DNA of 64,000 bases from Erysipelotrichaceae bacterium (GCA_017454765.1 JAFTCJ010000006.1:1-64000); one strand, 5' to 3'; numbered from the stretch's first letter, positions 17,864 through 26,470 are shown. Numbers and translations are program-made. Notes: generated from the letters alone by a model not told the origin.

Positions 17864-19363
17864 ATGAAGAAGAGCAGCCGCAATCTGTATCTTGAAAAGC
17901 TGAAAGGCGGTCTCGATCAGGAGGATCAGGATCGTATCGACGTCTTTTTTCATGAACTGTCCGATCAGATCGACATGCCTATATTGAGCAGAGATCTTCT
18001 GGTCCATCATTTTGTGGATGCTTTTTCTTATTATCTGGAACAGGGAAAGAGTACTGAAGAGATCTGTGAACTGATGGATTACCGCTTCTTAGGAGATTTC
18101 TATCAGGGAGATCACAGGAGATCCTTCTCACTGGACAACGCAGCCATCGTCTATCCTTTGGGCATGAAATACGGTCAGATGCCGATGTTCCGCATGGCAG
18201 CTGAACTGAAAGAGGATGTACAACCGGTACTGCTGCAGCTGGCGGTGGATTTCACCATCAAGCGTTTTCCGAGTTTTTCGGCAGTCACCAAGAACGGCTT
18301 CTTCTGGCATTATCTGGAAACGGTCAACCATGTCTCACTGATCGAAGAAGAAAAAGACATTCCCTGCAAGCCTATTTCCATCCTTTTGAGAGGCTTCCGT
18401 TCTTTCAGAGTTCTGTACTGCGGAAAACGTATCTCAGTCGAAGTCTTCCACGCGATCACGGACGGCAGCGGAGCCATGGTTTTTCTCAAGACACTTGTGA
18501 AGGAATATCTGCGATTAAAGGAGATCGATGCAAAAGATGATCCGGAAATACCGGATATCAACAGCCCGGTCGATGAAAGGGAACTGGTCAATGAATTCAA
18601 TGAGGCAAAAGAGAATGCAAGCCTTTCAACATTTGTAGATAAGCGTTCTATACAGCTTAAGGGAAAGATCTCGCGTCTGAATCTGACGAAGATCACTCAT
18701 TTCGAGATGGATGCCGGCAGGCTGCATGATACAGCCAGGTCTTACGGCGGAACGATCACAGCGTATCTGCTGGCACTGCTGCTGATCGCATCAAAGGATT
18801 GCGTGAATCAGAAAGAAGGCGTCTTCAATGTGCAGGTGCCTGTCAATATGCGCAAGTTCAACGGCAGCAGGACACTCAGAAATTATTCAATGTATTTCAA
18901 TGTCACGGAAGATCTTTCCAAGCTGCCTGATAAAAAGGAACTGGTCGGCGATGTTTCCAGACAGATCGCAGAAAAGGGAAGTGAGAAGATGATGAACCAG
19001 ATGATGATGACGACCAAAAAGGTCATCCGTTCTCTTTGTCTGGTGCCGTTATTCCTGAAGATCCCGCTCATGCAGCTGGTCTATGCCTATCTGGGCAATT
19101 CCATCATCGCTTTCACATTCTCCAATCTGGGTGTTGTTAAGCTGCCCGAAGGAATGAAGGAAGCTGTCAGGAAACTGTATTTCGTCTTCGTACCGGGTCC
19201 GCCCAACAGGATCGCGACTTCGCTGGTCACTGCCAACGGGATCTCCGTCTTTTCCATCATGCGCAACAGCAATGATCCGACTTTTGAACAGCGTATGTAT
19301 GAACTGCTGGAAGAAGATGGTCTGATCGAGAATACGGAAGGGAGCGTGGAATATGAATCCTAA
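17864..19363 (+). CDS. CoA-dependent acyltransferase-like protein (AATase/condensation fold)
   Basis: A 499-residue cytosolic protein with the HxxxDG catalytic motif, HAITDG at 196-201, typical of the chloramphenicol acetyltransferase superfamily that includes alcohol acetyltransferases and wax-ester synthases. A second half with VNMRKFNGSRTLRNYSMYFN fits the C-terminal lobe. It overlaps by 11 bases with a small membrane protein. The start is ATG 17864, preceded by a leaderless-type -10; further upstream in frame the reading enters the tRNA. Substrate unknown; ester formation on a lipid or alcohol is a reasonable inference. Confidence 0.75.
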   Translation: MKKSSRNLYLEKLKGGLDQEDQDRIDVFFHELSDQIDMPILSRDLLVHHFVDAFSYYLEQGKSTEEICELMDYRFLGDFYQGDHRRSFSLDNAAIVYPLGMKYGQMPMFRMAAELKEDVQPVLLQLAVDFTIKRFPSFSAVTKNGFFWHYLETVNHVSLIEEEKDIPCKPISILLRGFRSFRVLYCGKRISVEVFHAITDGSGAMVFLKTLVKEYLRLKEIDAKDDPEIPDINSPVDERELVNEFNEAKENASLSTFVDKRSIQLKGKISRLNLTKITHFEMDAGRLHDTARSYGGTITAYLLALLLIASKDCVNQKEGVFNVQVPVNMRKFNGSRTLRNYSMYFNVTEDLSKLPDKKELVGDVSRQIAEKGSEKMMNQMMMTTKKVIRSLCLVPLFLKIPLMQLVYAYLGNSIIAFTFSNLGVVKLPEGMKEAVRKLYFVFVPGPPNRIATSLVTANGISVFSIMRNSNDPTFEQRMYELLEEDGLIENTEGSVEYES

Positions 19364-19931
19364 GATCATTTATCCGATCCCCGAACGTCAGAGGATGTTT
19401 TTCCGCCGCCTGAGGGAGATCGTGCGCATCGTCTTCATCTGTGCTTCTTTGATCTGTCTGCTGGTCAACTTTCTGGTCAAAGGGAAATTCTGGAGCATCA
19501 TCGTCGTCTGGTCGCTGTTTTCTCTGTGGCGTCTGATCTTCTCACTGCGTCTGGTGGAGTTTTCCGTCTATTCCCATGCGGTGAGAGTGACGCTCCATAC
19601 AATCATCCTGCTGTTTCTGATCGATCATTTCCTGGCTCCGGGCTGGGCGCAGACCGTCATTCCGATCGTCTTTTTCGCAGACCTGCTGCTGATGTTTGTG
19701 ATCTACTATGTCACATATGATCGAAGACACCGGCATCTGGTCTCGATCCTGACGCTGGGACTGATCAATCTCATCAGCATCCCTTATTCCATCCGCTCCT
19801 GGCCGATCGATAACTGGATCGCTTTCGCTTTCCAGGCGGCTTCGCTGCTGCTGTTTGTAGTGCTGATCATCATCAGCCGAAAGGATCTGATCTACGAACT
19901 GAAGGTGCGTTTCATGACCGGTACAAAATAG
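19353..19931 (+). CDS. Polytopic membrane protein paired with the acyltransferase (DUF6320-like)
   Basis: A 192-residue protein with about five hydrophobic segments (around 25-47, 48-66, 78-98, 104-125, 130-148, 155-175). Its start lies inside the acyltransferase gene, so the pair is translationally coupled. In other Bacillota a DUF6320-type membrane protein often follows an acyltransferase of this class. Here the N-terminal zinc-ribbon of that family is not evident. I infer a membrane platform or transporter for the acyltransferase product. Confidence 0.6.
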   Translation: MNPKIIYPIPERQRMFFRRLREIVRIVFICASLICLLVNFLVKGKFWSIIVVWSLFSLWRLIFSLRLVEFSVYSHAVRVTLHTIILLFLIDHFLAPGWAQTVIPIVFFADLLLMFVIYYVTYDRRHRHLVSILTLGLINLISIPYSIRSWPIDNWIAFAFQAASLLLFVVLIIISRKDLIYELKVRFMTGTK

Positions 19932-19996
19932 GGCATTGCGTTTTACTTTGCGGTGTTAAGATAATATACTTAAATTAGAAAAACGGAGGAAAAATC

Positions 19997-20536
19997 ATGA
20001 GTAACAAATACGCCGGAACACAGACCGAAAAGAATCTGGAAGCTGCTTTCGCCGGAGAATCCCAGGCAAGAAACAAGTACACTTATTTCGCTTCCAAGGC
20101 AAAGAAAGAGGGATTTGAACAGATCGCTGCCTTGTTCTTAAAGACCGCTGAGAATGAAAAAGAACACGCCAAGATGTGGTTCAAGGAACTGGAAGGTATC
20201 GGTTCGACTGCCGACAATCTGAAGGCTGCAGCAGAAGGCGAGAATTATGAATGGACCGACATGTATGAAGGCTTTGCGAAAACGGCAGAAGAGGAAGGTT
20301 TCCCTGAACTGGCTGCAAAATTCAGACTGGTCGCTGCGATTGAGAAGCACCACGAGGAAAGATACAGAGCACTCTTATACAACGTGGAAAACAAGGAAGT
20401 ATTCGAGAAGTCCGAGGTCAAGATCTGGGAATGCCGCAACTGCGGTCACATCGTGATCGGCACGGCTGCTCCGGAGGTCTGCCCCACCTGCAACCATCCG
20501 CAGTCTTACTTCGAAGTCAACGCTGAGAATTATTAA
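19997..20536 (+). CDS. rbr: Rubrerythrin
   Basis: A 179-residue peroxide-detoxifying protein. The ferritin-like diiron domain has [27 protein letters not shown] and EKHHEERY ligands. The C-terminal rubredoxin-type iron site has the CRNCGHI and CPTCNHP cysteine pairs. It reduces hydrogen peroxide using electrons from a reductase, in the cytosol of anaerobes. Strong GGAGGA site; monocistronic with its own terminator. Confidence 0.96.
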   Translation: MSNKYAGTQTEKNLEAAFAGESQARNKYTYFASKAKKEGFEQIAALFLKTAENEKEHAKMWFKELEGIGSTADNLKAAAEGENYEWTDMYEGFAKTAEEEGFPELAAKFRLVAAIEKHHEERYRALLYNVENKEVFEKSEVKIWECRNCGHIVIGTAAPEVCPTCNHPQSYFEVNAENY

Positions 20537-20540
20537 AAAG

Positions 20541-20565
20541 AAAAGCCAATTCAATTGGCTTTTTT
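20541..20565. terminator. Bidirectional terminator between rbr and murI
   Basis: AAAAGCCAAT / ATTGGCTTTT with a 3-base loop and T-tracts on both strands. The murI stop codon is the loop. Confidence 0.85.
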
Positions 20566-21345
20566 GATTTCAATATCGTTGATCAGAAGCGAAGCCATCC
20601 TGGTGAACCGTTTTGGATCAGAGGTGACCAGATAGATGCGTTTCGCTTTTTGTGTGCGGCTCAGTTTCTTTTGCTGCTTCAGATACTGTTTCAGATCTTC
20701 GATCACACAGCGGGAGGAAGATACGATATTCACTCCCGGCAGTATTTCACTCACCATGTCTCTCATAATGTCGTAGTGTGTGCAGCCTAAGATCAGGGTA
20801 TCGATGTCTTTTTCTTTCAGGGGTTCAAGATATTCCAAGAGCACTTTTTTCATCTGCCCGGGGTCGTCGATAAAGACGCCCGTTTCGATCATCGGCACCA
20901 GTTTCGGGCAGGGAACGGAAAAGATCTCAGAGTCCCTGCTGCATGAGCAGATCTCTTCTTCATATTTTCCCGAAGCGACGGTGGAATCCGTTGCCAGGAT
21001 GCCGATACGGTGATTTTCACTTGTTTCTGCCGCTTTTTTCGCTGCCGGAGCGATCACAGCGAAGACAGGGATGTTCGGATATTTTCTGCGTACGGATTCA
21101 GAGGCGTTGCAGTCGGCGGTATTGCAGGCGATGATCAGGGCCTTGAGATCATATGCGCTGAGCTTTTCCATGTTATCCATGGTGAGAGCGATGATCTCTT
21201 CACGGCTTTTTGAAGAACCGTAGGGGATATTGGCGGTATCGCCCAAAAAGACGATGTTTTCACCGGGAAGCTGTCTGATGATCTCGGAAACAGTGGTAAG
21301 TCCGCCCAGTCCCGAATCAAATACACCGATATATTTCTTTCTCAT
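20551..21345 (-). CDS. murI: Glutamate racemase
   Basis: Makes D-glutamate for peptidoglycan. The 264-residue protein has GVFDSGLGGLTTV, the first catalytic Cys in IIACNTADCNA, and the second in LILGCTHYDI. It lies directly downstream of murD with a 4-base ATGA overlap, so D-Glu supply and its ligation are encoded together. The last codon is in the loop of a shared terminator. Confidence 0.94.
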   Translation of the reverse strand: MRKKYIGVFDSGLGGLTTVSEIIRQLPGENIVFLGDTANIPYGSSKSREEIIALTMDNMEKLSAYDLKALIIACNTADCNASESVRRKYPNIPVFAVIAPAAKKAAETSENHRIGILATDSTVASGKYEEEICSCSRDSEIFSVPCPKLVPMIETGVFIDDPGQMKKVLLEYLEPLKEKDIDTLILGCTHYDIMRDMVSEILPGVNIVSSSRCVIEDLKQYLKQQKKLSRTQKAKRIYLVTSDPKRFTRMASLLINDIEIKKAN

Positions 21346-22679
21346 AGCGAGCTGACGATCTCCTTGAAATGACGTCCTCTTTCCTCGTATCCGGAATACT
21401 GATCGAAACTGGATGTGGTCGGAGAAAGAAGGATGATGTCGCCCGGTTTTGCGATCTTTCTTGCTTCAGAAACCGCTTCAGTCAGATCGCTGACGACGAT
21501 GGGATCTTCGACAAGATCATGGGCGATACGGGGGCCGGATGCGCCGAAACCAATGATCTGTTTCACACAGGATAGATGTTTTCTCATTTCACTCATATCC
21601 AGGCCTTTCTCATAGCCGCCTACCAGCAGAATGACGCCTGTTTCAAAGGAATCCAGGGCCGTGATCGTCGCGTCGGTATTGGTCCCTTTGGAGTCGTTGT
21701 AGTATTTTACGCCGTCCAGTTCCCTGACGAATTCGATGCGGTGTTCGACGCCTTTGAATGTACTGATCGTTTCAATGATGTCTTCGTCGGAAATGCCCAG
21801 TTCTTTCGCTGCCATGACAGCGATCATGATGTTCTGCAGGTTGTGCTTTCCGACCAGGGTGATACAGCTCAAGGGAAGGACTTTCTGTTTTTTGATCCAG
21901 ATACAGCCATCTCTGATAAAGGCAGAGGTATCCTGTCTTTCCAGTGAAAAGTCTTCGATGCGGCAGCGGATCGGATATTTTTCGGCGTATTCTTTTAATA
22001 CCGCATCATCCGCGTTGAACAGGAAAAGATCATTTTCCTTCATGTTGCGGTAGACTTCTGTCTTGGATTTATAGTAGGCATCCAGAGAACCCATGGTCTC
22101 CAGATGGTCGGGCGTCAGATTGATGATCGTCGCGATCTGCGGACGGAACCTGTCGATGTCCACCAGCTGGTGGTTGGATATCTCCAGAGAGATGTAATAG
22201 CCTTCTTCATTCATGAGGTCATGTTCAAGGACCAGTTCACATAAGGGCGTGCCGATATTGCCGCCGACAAGAGCCTTTTCTTTGAAGGCTTTTTTCAGCA
22301 GTTCGTAGACGATCGTTGTCGTGGTCGTCTTGCCGTTGGTGCCGGTGATGGCGATATAGTGCTGGGGTCTTGATACATCAAAGGCCAGTTCGATCTCGGT
22401 GATGATAGGGATCTTTCTTTCGTGAAGCCTTGAGACGATAGGCGAGACAGGAGGGACACCGGGGTTCTTGATGACCAGATCGAAGTCTTTTTCAAAAACC
22501 GACATATCCTGATCGTATATCGTGACGTTCATTGCTTCCAGCTGTTTTTTCTCTTCGTCAGAAGGGTCTTTGCGCTCTGAAAGAAAGAGCTGTGCACCCA
22601 GCTGATATAAGACACGCAAAGCGGCCATTCCCGACCTGGCAAGGCCGATGACCAGTACTTTTCTGTTGCGGTATTCCAT
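21342..22679 (-). CDS. murD: UDP-N-acetylmuramoyl-L-alanine--D-glutamate ligase
   Basis: Adds D-Glu to UDP-MurNAc-L-Ala in the cytosol. A 445-residue Mur ligase with ATP loop GTNGKTTT (113-120), an N-terminal Rossmann-like domain (VLVIGLARSGMAA), and a C-terminal domain with the YNDSKGTNTDATITAL segment. ATG 22679 is chosen because a TAGAAT box lies 8 bases before it and the family normally begins close to KVLVIGLA; ATG 22697 is in frame but lies upstream of that box. Coupled with murI. Confidence 0.93.
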   Translation of the reverse strand: MEYRNRKVLVIGLARSGMAALRVLYQLGAQLFLSERKDPSDEEKKQLEAMNVTIYDQDMSVFEKDFDLVIKNPGVPPVSPIVSRLHERKIPIITEIELAFDVSRPQHYIAITGTNGKTTTTTIVYELLKKAFKEKALVGGNIGTPLCELVLEHDLMNEEGYYISLEISNHQLVDIDRFRPQIATIINLTPDHLETMGSLDAYYKSKTEVYRNMKENDLFLFNADDAVLKEYAEKYPIRCRIEDFSLERQDTSAFIRDGCIWIKKQKVLPLSCITLVGKHNLQNIMIAVMAAKELGISDEDIIETISTFKGVEHRIEFVRELDGVKYYNDSKGTNTDATITALDSFETGVILLVGGYEKGLDMSEMRKHLSCVKQIIGFGASGPRIAHDLVEDPIVVSDLTEAVSEARKIAKPGDIILLSPTTSSFDQYSGYEERGRHFKEIVSSL

Positions 22680-22687
22680 ACGACTAA

Positions 22688-22693
22688 ATTCTA
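22688..22693 (-). promoter_or_regulatory. -10 box of murD-murI
   Basis: TAGAAT on the minus strand, 8 bases before ATG 22679. A TTTCAT lies 17 bases upstream as a weak -35. No ribosome site. Confidence 0.5.
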
Positions 22694-22703
22694 TCATTAA
22701 TTA

Positions 22704-22731
22704 TTGACATATGAAAACGATTGTATAAAAT
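22704..22731 (+). promoter_or_regulatory. Promoter with consensus -35, leaderless-type
   Basis: TTGACA (22704-22709), 16 bases, TAAAAT (22726-22731), then 8 bases to ATG 22740. Transcription would start one or two bases before the codon. It overlaps the divergent murD promoter. Confidence 0.7.
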
Positions 22732-22739
22732 GGTTATTA

Positions 22740-23078
22740 ATGAAAGCTACTGTATCACTCACTCATCCAGCAAGCGGGTACTTCGATGAAGTATTGGTCG
22801 AGGATATTCAGGACAGGAACTGTTTTTCGTATACCGATCACGAAGGTTCTTTATGTGAGATGTGTATCTATGAAGACGGTCTCTGTTTTTTCAGGCAGGA
22901 TGAGGATCATCTGCTGGAGCTGCATCTGAAGTCCAATCTCTATGCGAAGATCACGACGGCAGAGGGAATTGTCAAATTTGATGTGAAAATAGTTGACTTC
23001 CAGTGCAATGGTGATATATTAGTTATGCATTACCTTGTCGATGACGAGGAAAGAATTATTCAAATAAAGTATTGCTAG
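22740..23078 (+). CDS. DUF1934 / YwiB-like small beta-barrel protein
   Basis: A 112-residue protein rich in alternating beta pattern (SYTDHEGSLCEMCIYEDGLCFF). It resembles YwiB (DUF1934), a lipocalin-like family in Bacillota often near rpoE. That is the next gene here, 15 bases downstream. The start is ATG 22740; a TTG at 22704 is really the promoter -35. No ribosome site. Function unknown. Confidence 0.65.
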   Translation: MKATVSLTHPASGYFDEVLVEDIQDRNCFSYTDHEGSLCEMCIYEDGLCFFRQDEDHLLELHLKSNLYAKITTAEGIVKFDVKIVDFQCNGDILVMHYLVDDEERIIQIKYC

Positions 23079-23093
23079 GAGTAAAGTAGTAAA

Positions 23094-23408
23094 ATGGCCA
23101 GTGCTAAATCTATGACGGACATTGCTTATGATGTCATTTCAAAGAAAAAGCGTGCAGTGCAGTTCGGAAAGCTCTGGGAAGAGGTTTCCAAGCTGTATGG
23201 GGCTTCCAATGAGAAGGTAGCCCAGTTCTATTCCGATCTGACGTTTGATTCAAGATTCACTTCCCTGAAGGACAACAAGTGGGATCTGATCGAACGCAGG
23301 AAGTTTGCGGAATCTCATGTCGATCTCTCACAGATCGAACTGGATGAGGATGAGCCCGAGGAGGGTGAAGAAGATCCCGATATTACCATAGACAGCGATG
23401 AATATTAA
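23094..23408 (+). CDS. rpoE: RNA polymerase delta subunit
   Basis: A 104-residue protein with an N-terminal HARE-HTH domain (MTDIAYDVISKKKRAVQFG, and FTSLKDNKWDL) and a strongly acidic C-terminus (ELDEDEPEEGEEDPDITID), the hallmark of the Bacillota delta subunit. It promotes RNA polymerase recycling and tunes initiation. At 104 residues it is shorter than the usual 170, mostly in the acidic tail. TAGGAG precedes the ATG. Its presence supports assignment to Bacillota. Confidence 0.9.
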   Translation: MASAKSMTDIAYDVISKKKRAVQFGKLWEEVSKLYGASNEKVAQFYSDLTFDSRFTSLKDNKWDLIERRKFAESHVDLSQIELDEDEPEEGEEDPDITIDSDEY

Positions 23409-23431
23409 AGACTCTTCAGGAGTCTTTTTTT
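23407..23431 (+). terminator. Intrinsic terminator of rpoE
   Basis: AAAGACTC / GAGTCTTT, 5-base loop, then T-run. The stop codon is at the base of the stem, and the next TATAAT begins at 23433. Confidence 0.8.
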
Positions 23432-23432
23432 G

Positions 23433-23438
23433 TATAAT
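23433..23438 (+). promoter_or_regulatory. -10 box, leaderless-type promoter
   Basis: TATAAT, 6 bases (GGAGCC), ATG 23445. It directly abuts the rpoE terminator T-tract. Confidence 0.6.
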
Positions 23439-23444
23439 GGAGCC

Positions 23445-24071
23445 ATGAAGTATGTGATCTATGATTTCAACGGAACGATACTGGATGATGTAGAAGTCTG
23501 TCTGAAGGCCGAGAATTACACGATAAAGCATTTCGGCTTAGACAGGGAGCCGATCACTCTGGATGAGTATCTGCATATCTTCACGTTTCCGGTCCAGAAA
23601 TATTACGAAAATGTCGGCTTTGACTGGTCGAAGAATTCCTACGAGGAAGTGGGACGCTACTGGTTTGACTGGTACAGGGCTCTGAGAGATGAATATAAGG
23701 TCTTTGACGGCGTAAAAGAGATCCTGGAGAAGAATCGCGAAAAAGGCAATCTCAATATCCTTTTAAGCGCTTCGAGCCTTGTGGAGCTTGAAAAACAGCT
23801 TGAGGAGCTTGGAATTGCGGAATATTTTGATGAAGTGCTGGGGATCGACAATATCTATGCCGGTTCCAAGGTGGATATCGCCCTGAAGTGGATCGCAGAC
23901 AAGGACCCGAAGGACTGCATGATGATCGGCGATTCCCTGCATGATCTGGAAACGGCCAAAGCCATGGGCGTCGACTGTGTGCTGGTAGCCAAAGGCCATC
24001 AGGCCAAGGACGTGCTGTTAAAGTCGTATGATAAAGTTGTGGATGATATCAGAGAGGTTGAGTTGATATGA
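23445..24071 (+). CDS. HAD-superfamily hydrolase with DFNGT active site
   Basis: A 209-residue HAD protein of the phosphoglycolate phosphatase-like class: cap domain at about 20-85, SASS motif II (LLSASS), and MIGDSLHDLETA motif IV. Motif I reads YDFNGT, so the nucleophile Asp7 is present but the usual general acid Asp at position 9 is Asn. This could lower or alter phosphatase activity. It overlaps ispF by 4 bases, so the two are coupled. Substrate unknown. Confidence 0.82.
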   Translation: MKYVIYDFNGTILDDVEVCLKAENYTIKHFGLDREPITLDEYLHIFTFPVQKYYENVGFDWSKNSYEEVGRYWFDWYRALRDEYKVFDGVKEILEKNREKGNLNILLSASSLVELEKQLEELGIAEYFDEVLGIDNIYAGSKVDIALKWIADKDPKDCMMIGDSLHDLETAKAMGVDCVLVAKGHQAKDVLLKSYDKVVDDIREVELI

Positions 24072-24544
24072 GAATAGGACAGTCAAAAGATGTACACCGT
24101 CTGGTGGAAGGAAGAGATCTGATCATCGGCGGTGTGAAGATCCCTTATGAAAAAGGCCTGCTGGGGCATTCGGACGCGGATGTGCTCTTGCATGCGATCA
24201 TTGAATCACTGATCGGTGCCATGGGCTTGAAGGACATCGGCACGCATTTTTCGGATAAGAGCGATGAGTTCAAGGGTATTTCATCGCTGATCCTGCTGGA
24301 TCGGACCTATGAAATGATGAAGGAAAGAGGATATGAGGTCGGCAACATCGATTCCCTCATCGTGATCGAAAAGCCGAAGATGGCTCCCTACATCGATGAA
24401 ATGAGAAAAAACATCGCTGAGCATCTGCATTGCGACGTTTCAAGAATCAATGTCAAGGCGACCTGCGGGGAAGGCATGGGCTTTATCGGAAACGGTGAAG
24501 GAGCATTGGCGGAGGCTGTCTGCCTGATCGAAGAAACATGCTGA
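24068..24544 (+). CDS. ispF: 2-C-methyl-D-erythritol 2,4-cyclodiphosphate synthase
   Basis: A 158-residue enzyme of the non-mevalonate isoprenoid pathway, a trimer with zinc at the active site. Metal ligands are visible: Asp8 and His10 in KDVHRL, and His in LLGHSDADVLLHAI. The typical FGxD before the DVHR is GQSKD here, a substitution of the usual GYD/GFD. The C-terminal VSRINVKATCGEGMGF and GNGEGALAEAV match the family. It overlaps the HAD gene and the acetyltransferase gene on either side, giving a tight operon. Confidence 0.93.
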   Translation: MRIGQSKDVHRLVEGRDLIIGGVKIPYEKGLLGHSDADVLLHAIIESLIGAMGLKDIGTHFSDKSDEFKGISSLILLDRTYEMMKERGYEVGNIDSLIVIEKPKMAPYIDEMRKNIAEHLHCDVSRINVKATCGEGMGFIGNGEGALAEAVCLIEETC

Positions 24545-24987
24545 AGATATCGGAGGAAAAACTGGACGATGAGATCCTGGATGAACTGATCCGGATGTCT
24601 GAGGAATGGGAAGCGGAAGACAGCTGCTGGGGCTATCGTCATAATACGAAAGAAGACATTGAGAATGAAAGGATCTTCTTAGCAAGGGAAGACGATGAGA
24701 TCCTCGGCTATCTCTTCGGCCATGAACATATCCAGGAGGAACATTCCTCCGTGATCAGGGACAAGGCAAAGTCCTTTGAGATCATGGAGATCTATGTCAG
24801 GCCCGAATATCGCAGCAAAGGGATCGGAAAGAAGCTGTTTGCGTATCTGGAGCAGCAGCTGACGGATACCGATTATCTGACTTTAAGTACGGCAACCAAG
24901 AACTGGAAAGCCATCCTTCATTTCTATATCGAAGAGACGGGGATGGCGTTCCACAGTGCCAGACTGTTCAAGGAAATACAAAAATAA
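24538..24987 (+). CDS. GNAT-family N-acetyltransferase
   Basis: A 149-residue acetyltransferase with the acetyl-CoA motif VRPEYRSKGIGKKLF and a preceding MEIY strand. It starts 7 bases inside ispF and so is translated in the same operon. Substrate unknown. A hairpin follows. Confidence 0.8.
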   Translation: MLKISEEKLDDEILDELIRMSEEWEAEDSCWGYRHNTKEDIENERIFLAREDDEILGYLFGHEHIQEEHSSVIRDKAKSFEIMEIYVRPEYRSKGIGKKLFAYLEQQLTDTDYLTLSTATKNWKAILHFYIEETGMAFHSARLFKEIQK

Positions 24988-25010
24988 AACGGTGCAGCTG
25001 ATGCTGCACC
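24980..25010 (-). terminator. Terminator of fba
   Basis: GGTGCAGC / GCTGCACC stem with a 4-base loop. On the minus strand it is followed by GTTTTATTTTTG, so it mainly serves fba; on the plus strand the tail GCTATTATTT is weaker. Confidence 0.8.
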
Positions 25011-25025
25011 GCTATTATTTACAGA

Positions 25026-25991
25026 TTAGATCTTATTGTCGCAGCCTAAGACATCAATGATCTTGTGTTTGACAAGCTGTTTGATGTTTTCTCTTGCCGG
25101 CTTGAGATATTCTCTCGGGTCGAATTTCTCCGGATGATCGTTGAAGAACTTACGGATCGTTCCGGTCATAGCAAGACGCAGGTCTGAGTCGATGTTGATC
25201 TTGCATACGGCAAGTCTTGCAGCTTCTCTGAGCTGATCCTCAGGAACACCGACTGCATCCGGCATGTTGCCGCCGTTTTCGTTGATCATCTTGACATATT
25301 CCTGTGGAACGGAAGATGAACCGTGTAATACGATCGGGAAGCCCGGGAGTCTTCTGGAGACGTCTTCAAGGATGTCGAATCTCAGAGGTGGCGGAACCAG
25401 GATGCCTTCTTCGTTTCTGGTGCACTGTTCTGGTTTGAACTTGTAGGCACCGTGAGAAGTACCGATGGCGATCGCTAATGAATCGCAGCCGGTTCTCTTG
25501 ACGAATTCTTCGACATCTTCCGGTTTCGTGTAGGATGAATCTTCTGCGGATACAGATACTTCATCTTCAACGCCGGCCAGCGTGCCAAGCTCTGCTTCAA
25601 CGACAACGCCGTGGGCATGAGCATACTCAACGACCTGTTTCGTGATGGCGATGTTCTCTTCGAAAGGTTTTGAAGAAGCATCGATCATGACGGAAGTGAA
25701 GCCGTCGTCAATGCAGGACTTGCAGGTCTCGAAGCTGTCACCGTGGTCCAGATGCAGGACGATCGGCAGACCGGTTTCAATGCAGGCTGCTTCTACCAGC
25801 TTGACCAGATAGGTTCTGTTGGCATAAGCTCTTGCGCCTTTGGATACCTGCAGGATGACCGGAGCGTTGCATTCTTTTGCTGCTTCGGTAATGCCCTGGA
25901 TGATCTCCATGTTGTTGACATTGAAAGCACCGATTGCATAGCCGCCCTTATATGCTTTCTCAAACATTTCTTTGGATGTAACTAATGGCAT
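25026..25991 (-). CDS. fba: Class II fructose-bisphosphate aldolase
   Basis: Glycolytic zinc aldolase, 321 residues. GAFNVNNMEIIQGI near the N-terminus, the zinc-ligand region LHLDHGDSFE, and ELGTLAGVED are all readable. ATG 25991 is chosen because AAAGGAG precedes it; an upstream ATG at 26030 would put the ribosome site inside the gene. TATAAT at 26019-26024 gives a leader of about 20 bases. It supplies the triose phosphates for gap, tpiA and pgk. Confidence 0.95.
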   Translation of the reverse strand: MPLVTSKEMFEKAYKGGYAIGAFNVNNMEIIQGITEAAKECNAPVILQVSKGARAYANRTYLVKLVEAACIETGLPIVLHLDHGDSFETCKSCIDDGFTSVMIDASSKPFEENIAITKQVVEYAHAHGVVVEAELGTLAGVEDEVSVSAEDSSYTKPEDVEEFVKRTGCDSLAIAIGTSHGAYKFKPEQCTRNEEGILVPPPLRFDILEDVSRRLPGFPIVLHGSSSVPQEYVKMINENGGNMPDAVGVPEDQLREAARLAVCKINIDSDLRLAMTGTIRKFFNDHPEKFDPREYLKPARENIKQLVKHKIIDVLGCDNKI

Positions 25992-26018
25992 AAAATCTAT
26001 TCTCCTTTTTCTAACATC

Positions 26019-26024
26019 ATTATA
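26019..26024 (-). promoter_or_regulatory. -10 box of fba
   Basis: TATAAT on the minus strand; no strong -35. It lies 28 bases from the divergent -10 at 26052, so the two promoters share the same DNA. Confidence 0.55.
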
Positions 26025-26051
26025 ACGCAAAAAAGCAGCGTATAAGTGTTA

Positions 26052-26057
26052 TATAAT
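26052..26057 (+). promoter_or_regulatory. -10 box, leaderless-type promoter
   Basis: TATAAT, 6 bases (TGATTT), ATG 26064; no ribosome site. Confidence 0.6.
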
Positions 26058-26063
26058 TGATTT

Positions 26064-26456
26064 ATGAACCTGAAAGAATCATTATTGAAAAACGATTATT
26101 CGATCGTCGCATCCAACGGTTATTTTTCTTTTGAGACAGGGATCAGGCCGATCCTGCTGGCAATGAAAGACGATATTTCCTTTTTTGAAGGAACAGCCGT
26201 CGCCGACAAGATCATCGGCAAGGCTTCGGCCATGCTTCTGACACTGTCGGGTGTGAAGGAGGTCTATACGCCGGTGCTTTCCAAGGCAGGCCGGCAGATC
26301 TTTGAAAAATATGGCGTAAAATATGCGTACGATGAGCTTGCCGAATATATCATCAACAGAAAAGGGGACGGCATGTGCCCGATGGAGATGACGGTAAAGG
26401 ATATCAATGACCTGAATGAAGCTTATGATGCTTTAAGGAGAAAACTTGCACTGTGA
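26064..26456 (+). CDS. DUF1893 protein
   Basis: A 130-residue cytosolic protein. The segments FFEGTAVADKIIGKASAMLL and VYTPVLSKAGRQIFEKYG match the DUF1893 (TM1506-like) family, which has a cytidine-deaminase-like fold. No catalytic assignment is established. Leaderless-type start at ATG 26064. The stop codon lies within the terminator loop. Confidence 0.75.
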   Translation: MNLKESLLKNDYSIVASNGYFSFETGIRPILLAMKDDISFFEGTAVADKIIGKASAMLLTLSGVKEVYTPVLSKAGRQIFEKYGVKYAYDELAEYIINRKGDGMCPMEMTVKDINDLNEAYDALRRKLAL

Positions 26457-26470
26457 AGCAGTGTTTTTTC
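26448..26470 (+). terminator. Intrinsic terminator of the DUF1893 gene
   Basis: CACTG / CAGTG stem, 5-base loop containing the TGA stop, then six T. Confidence 0.75.
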
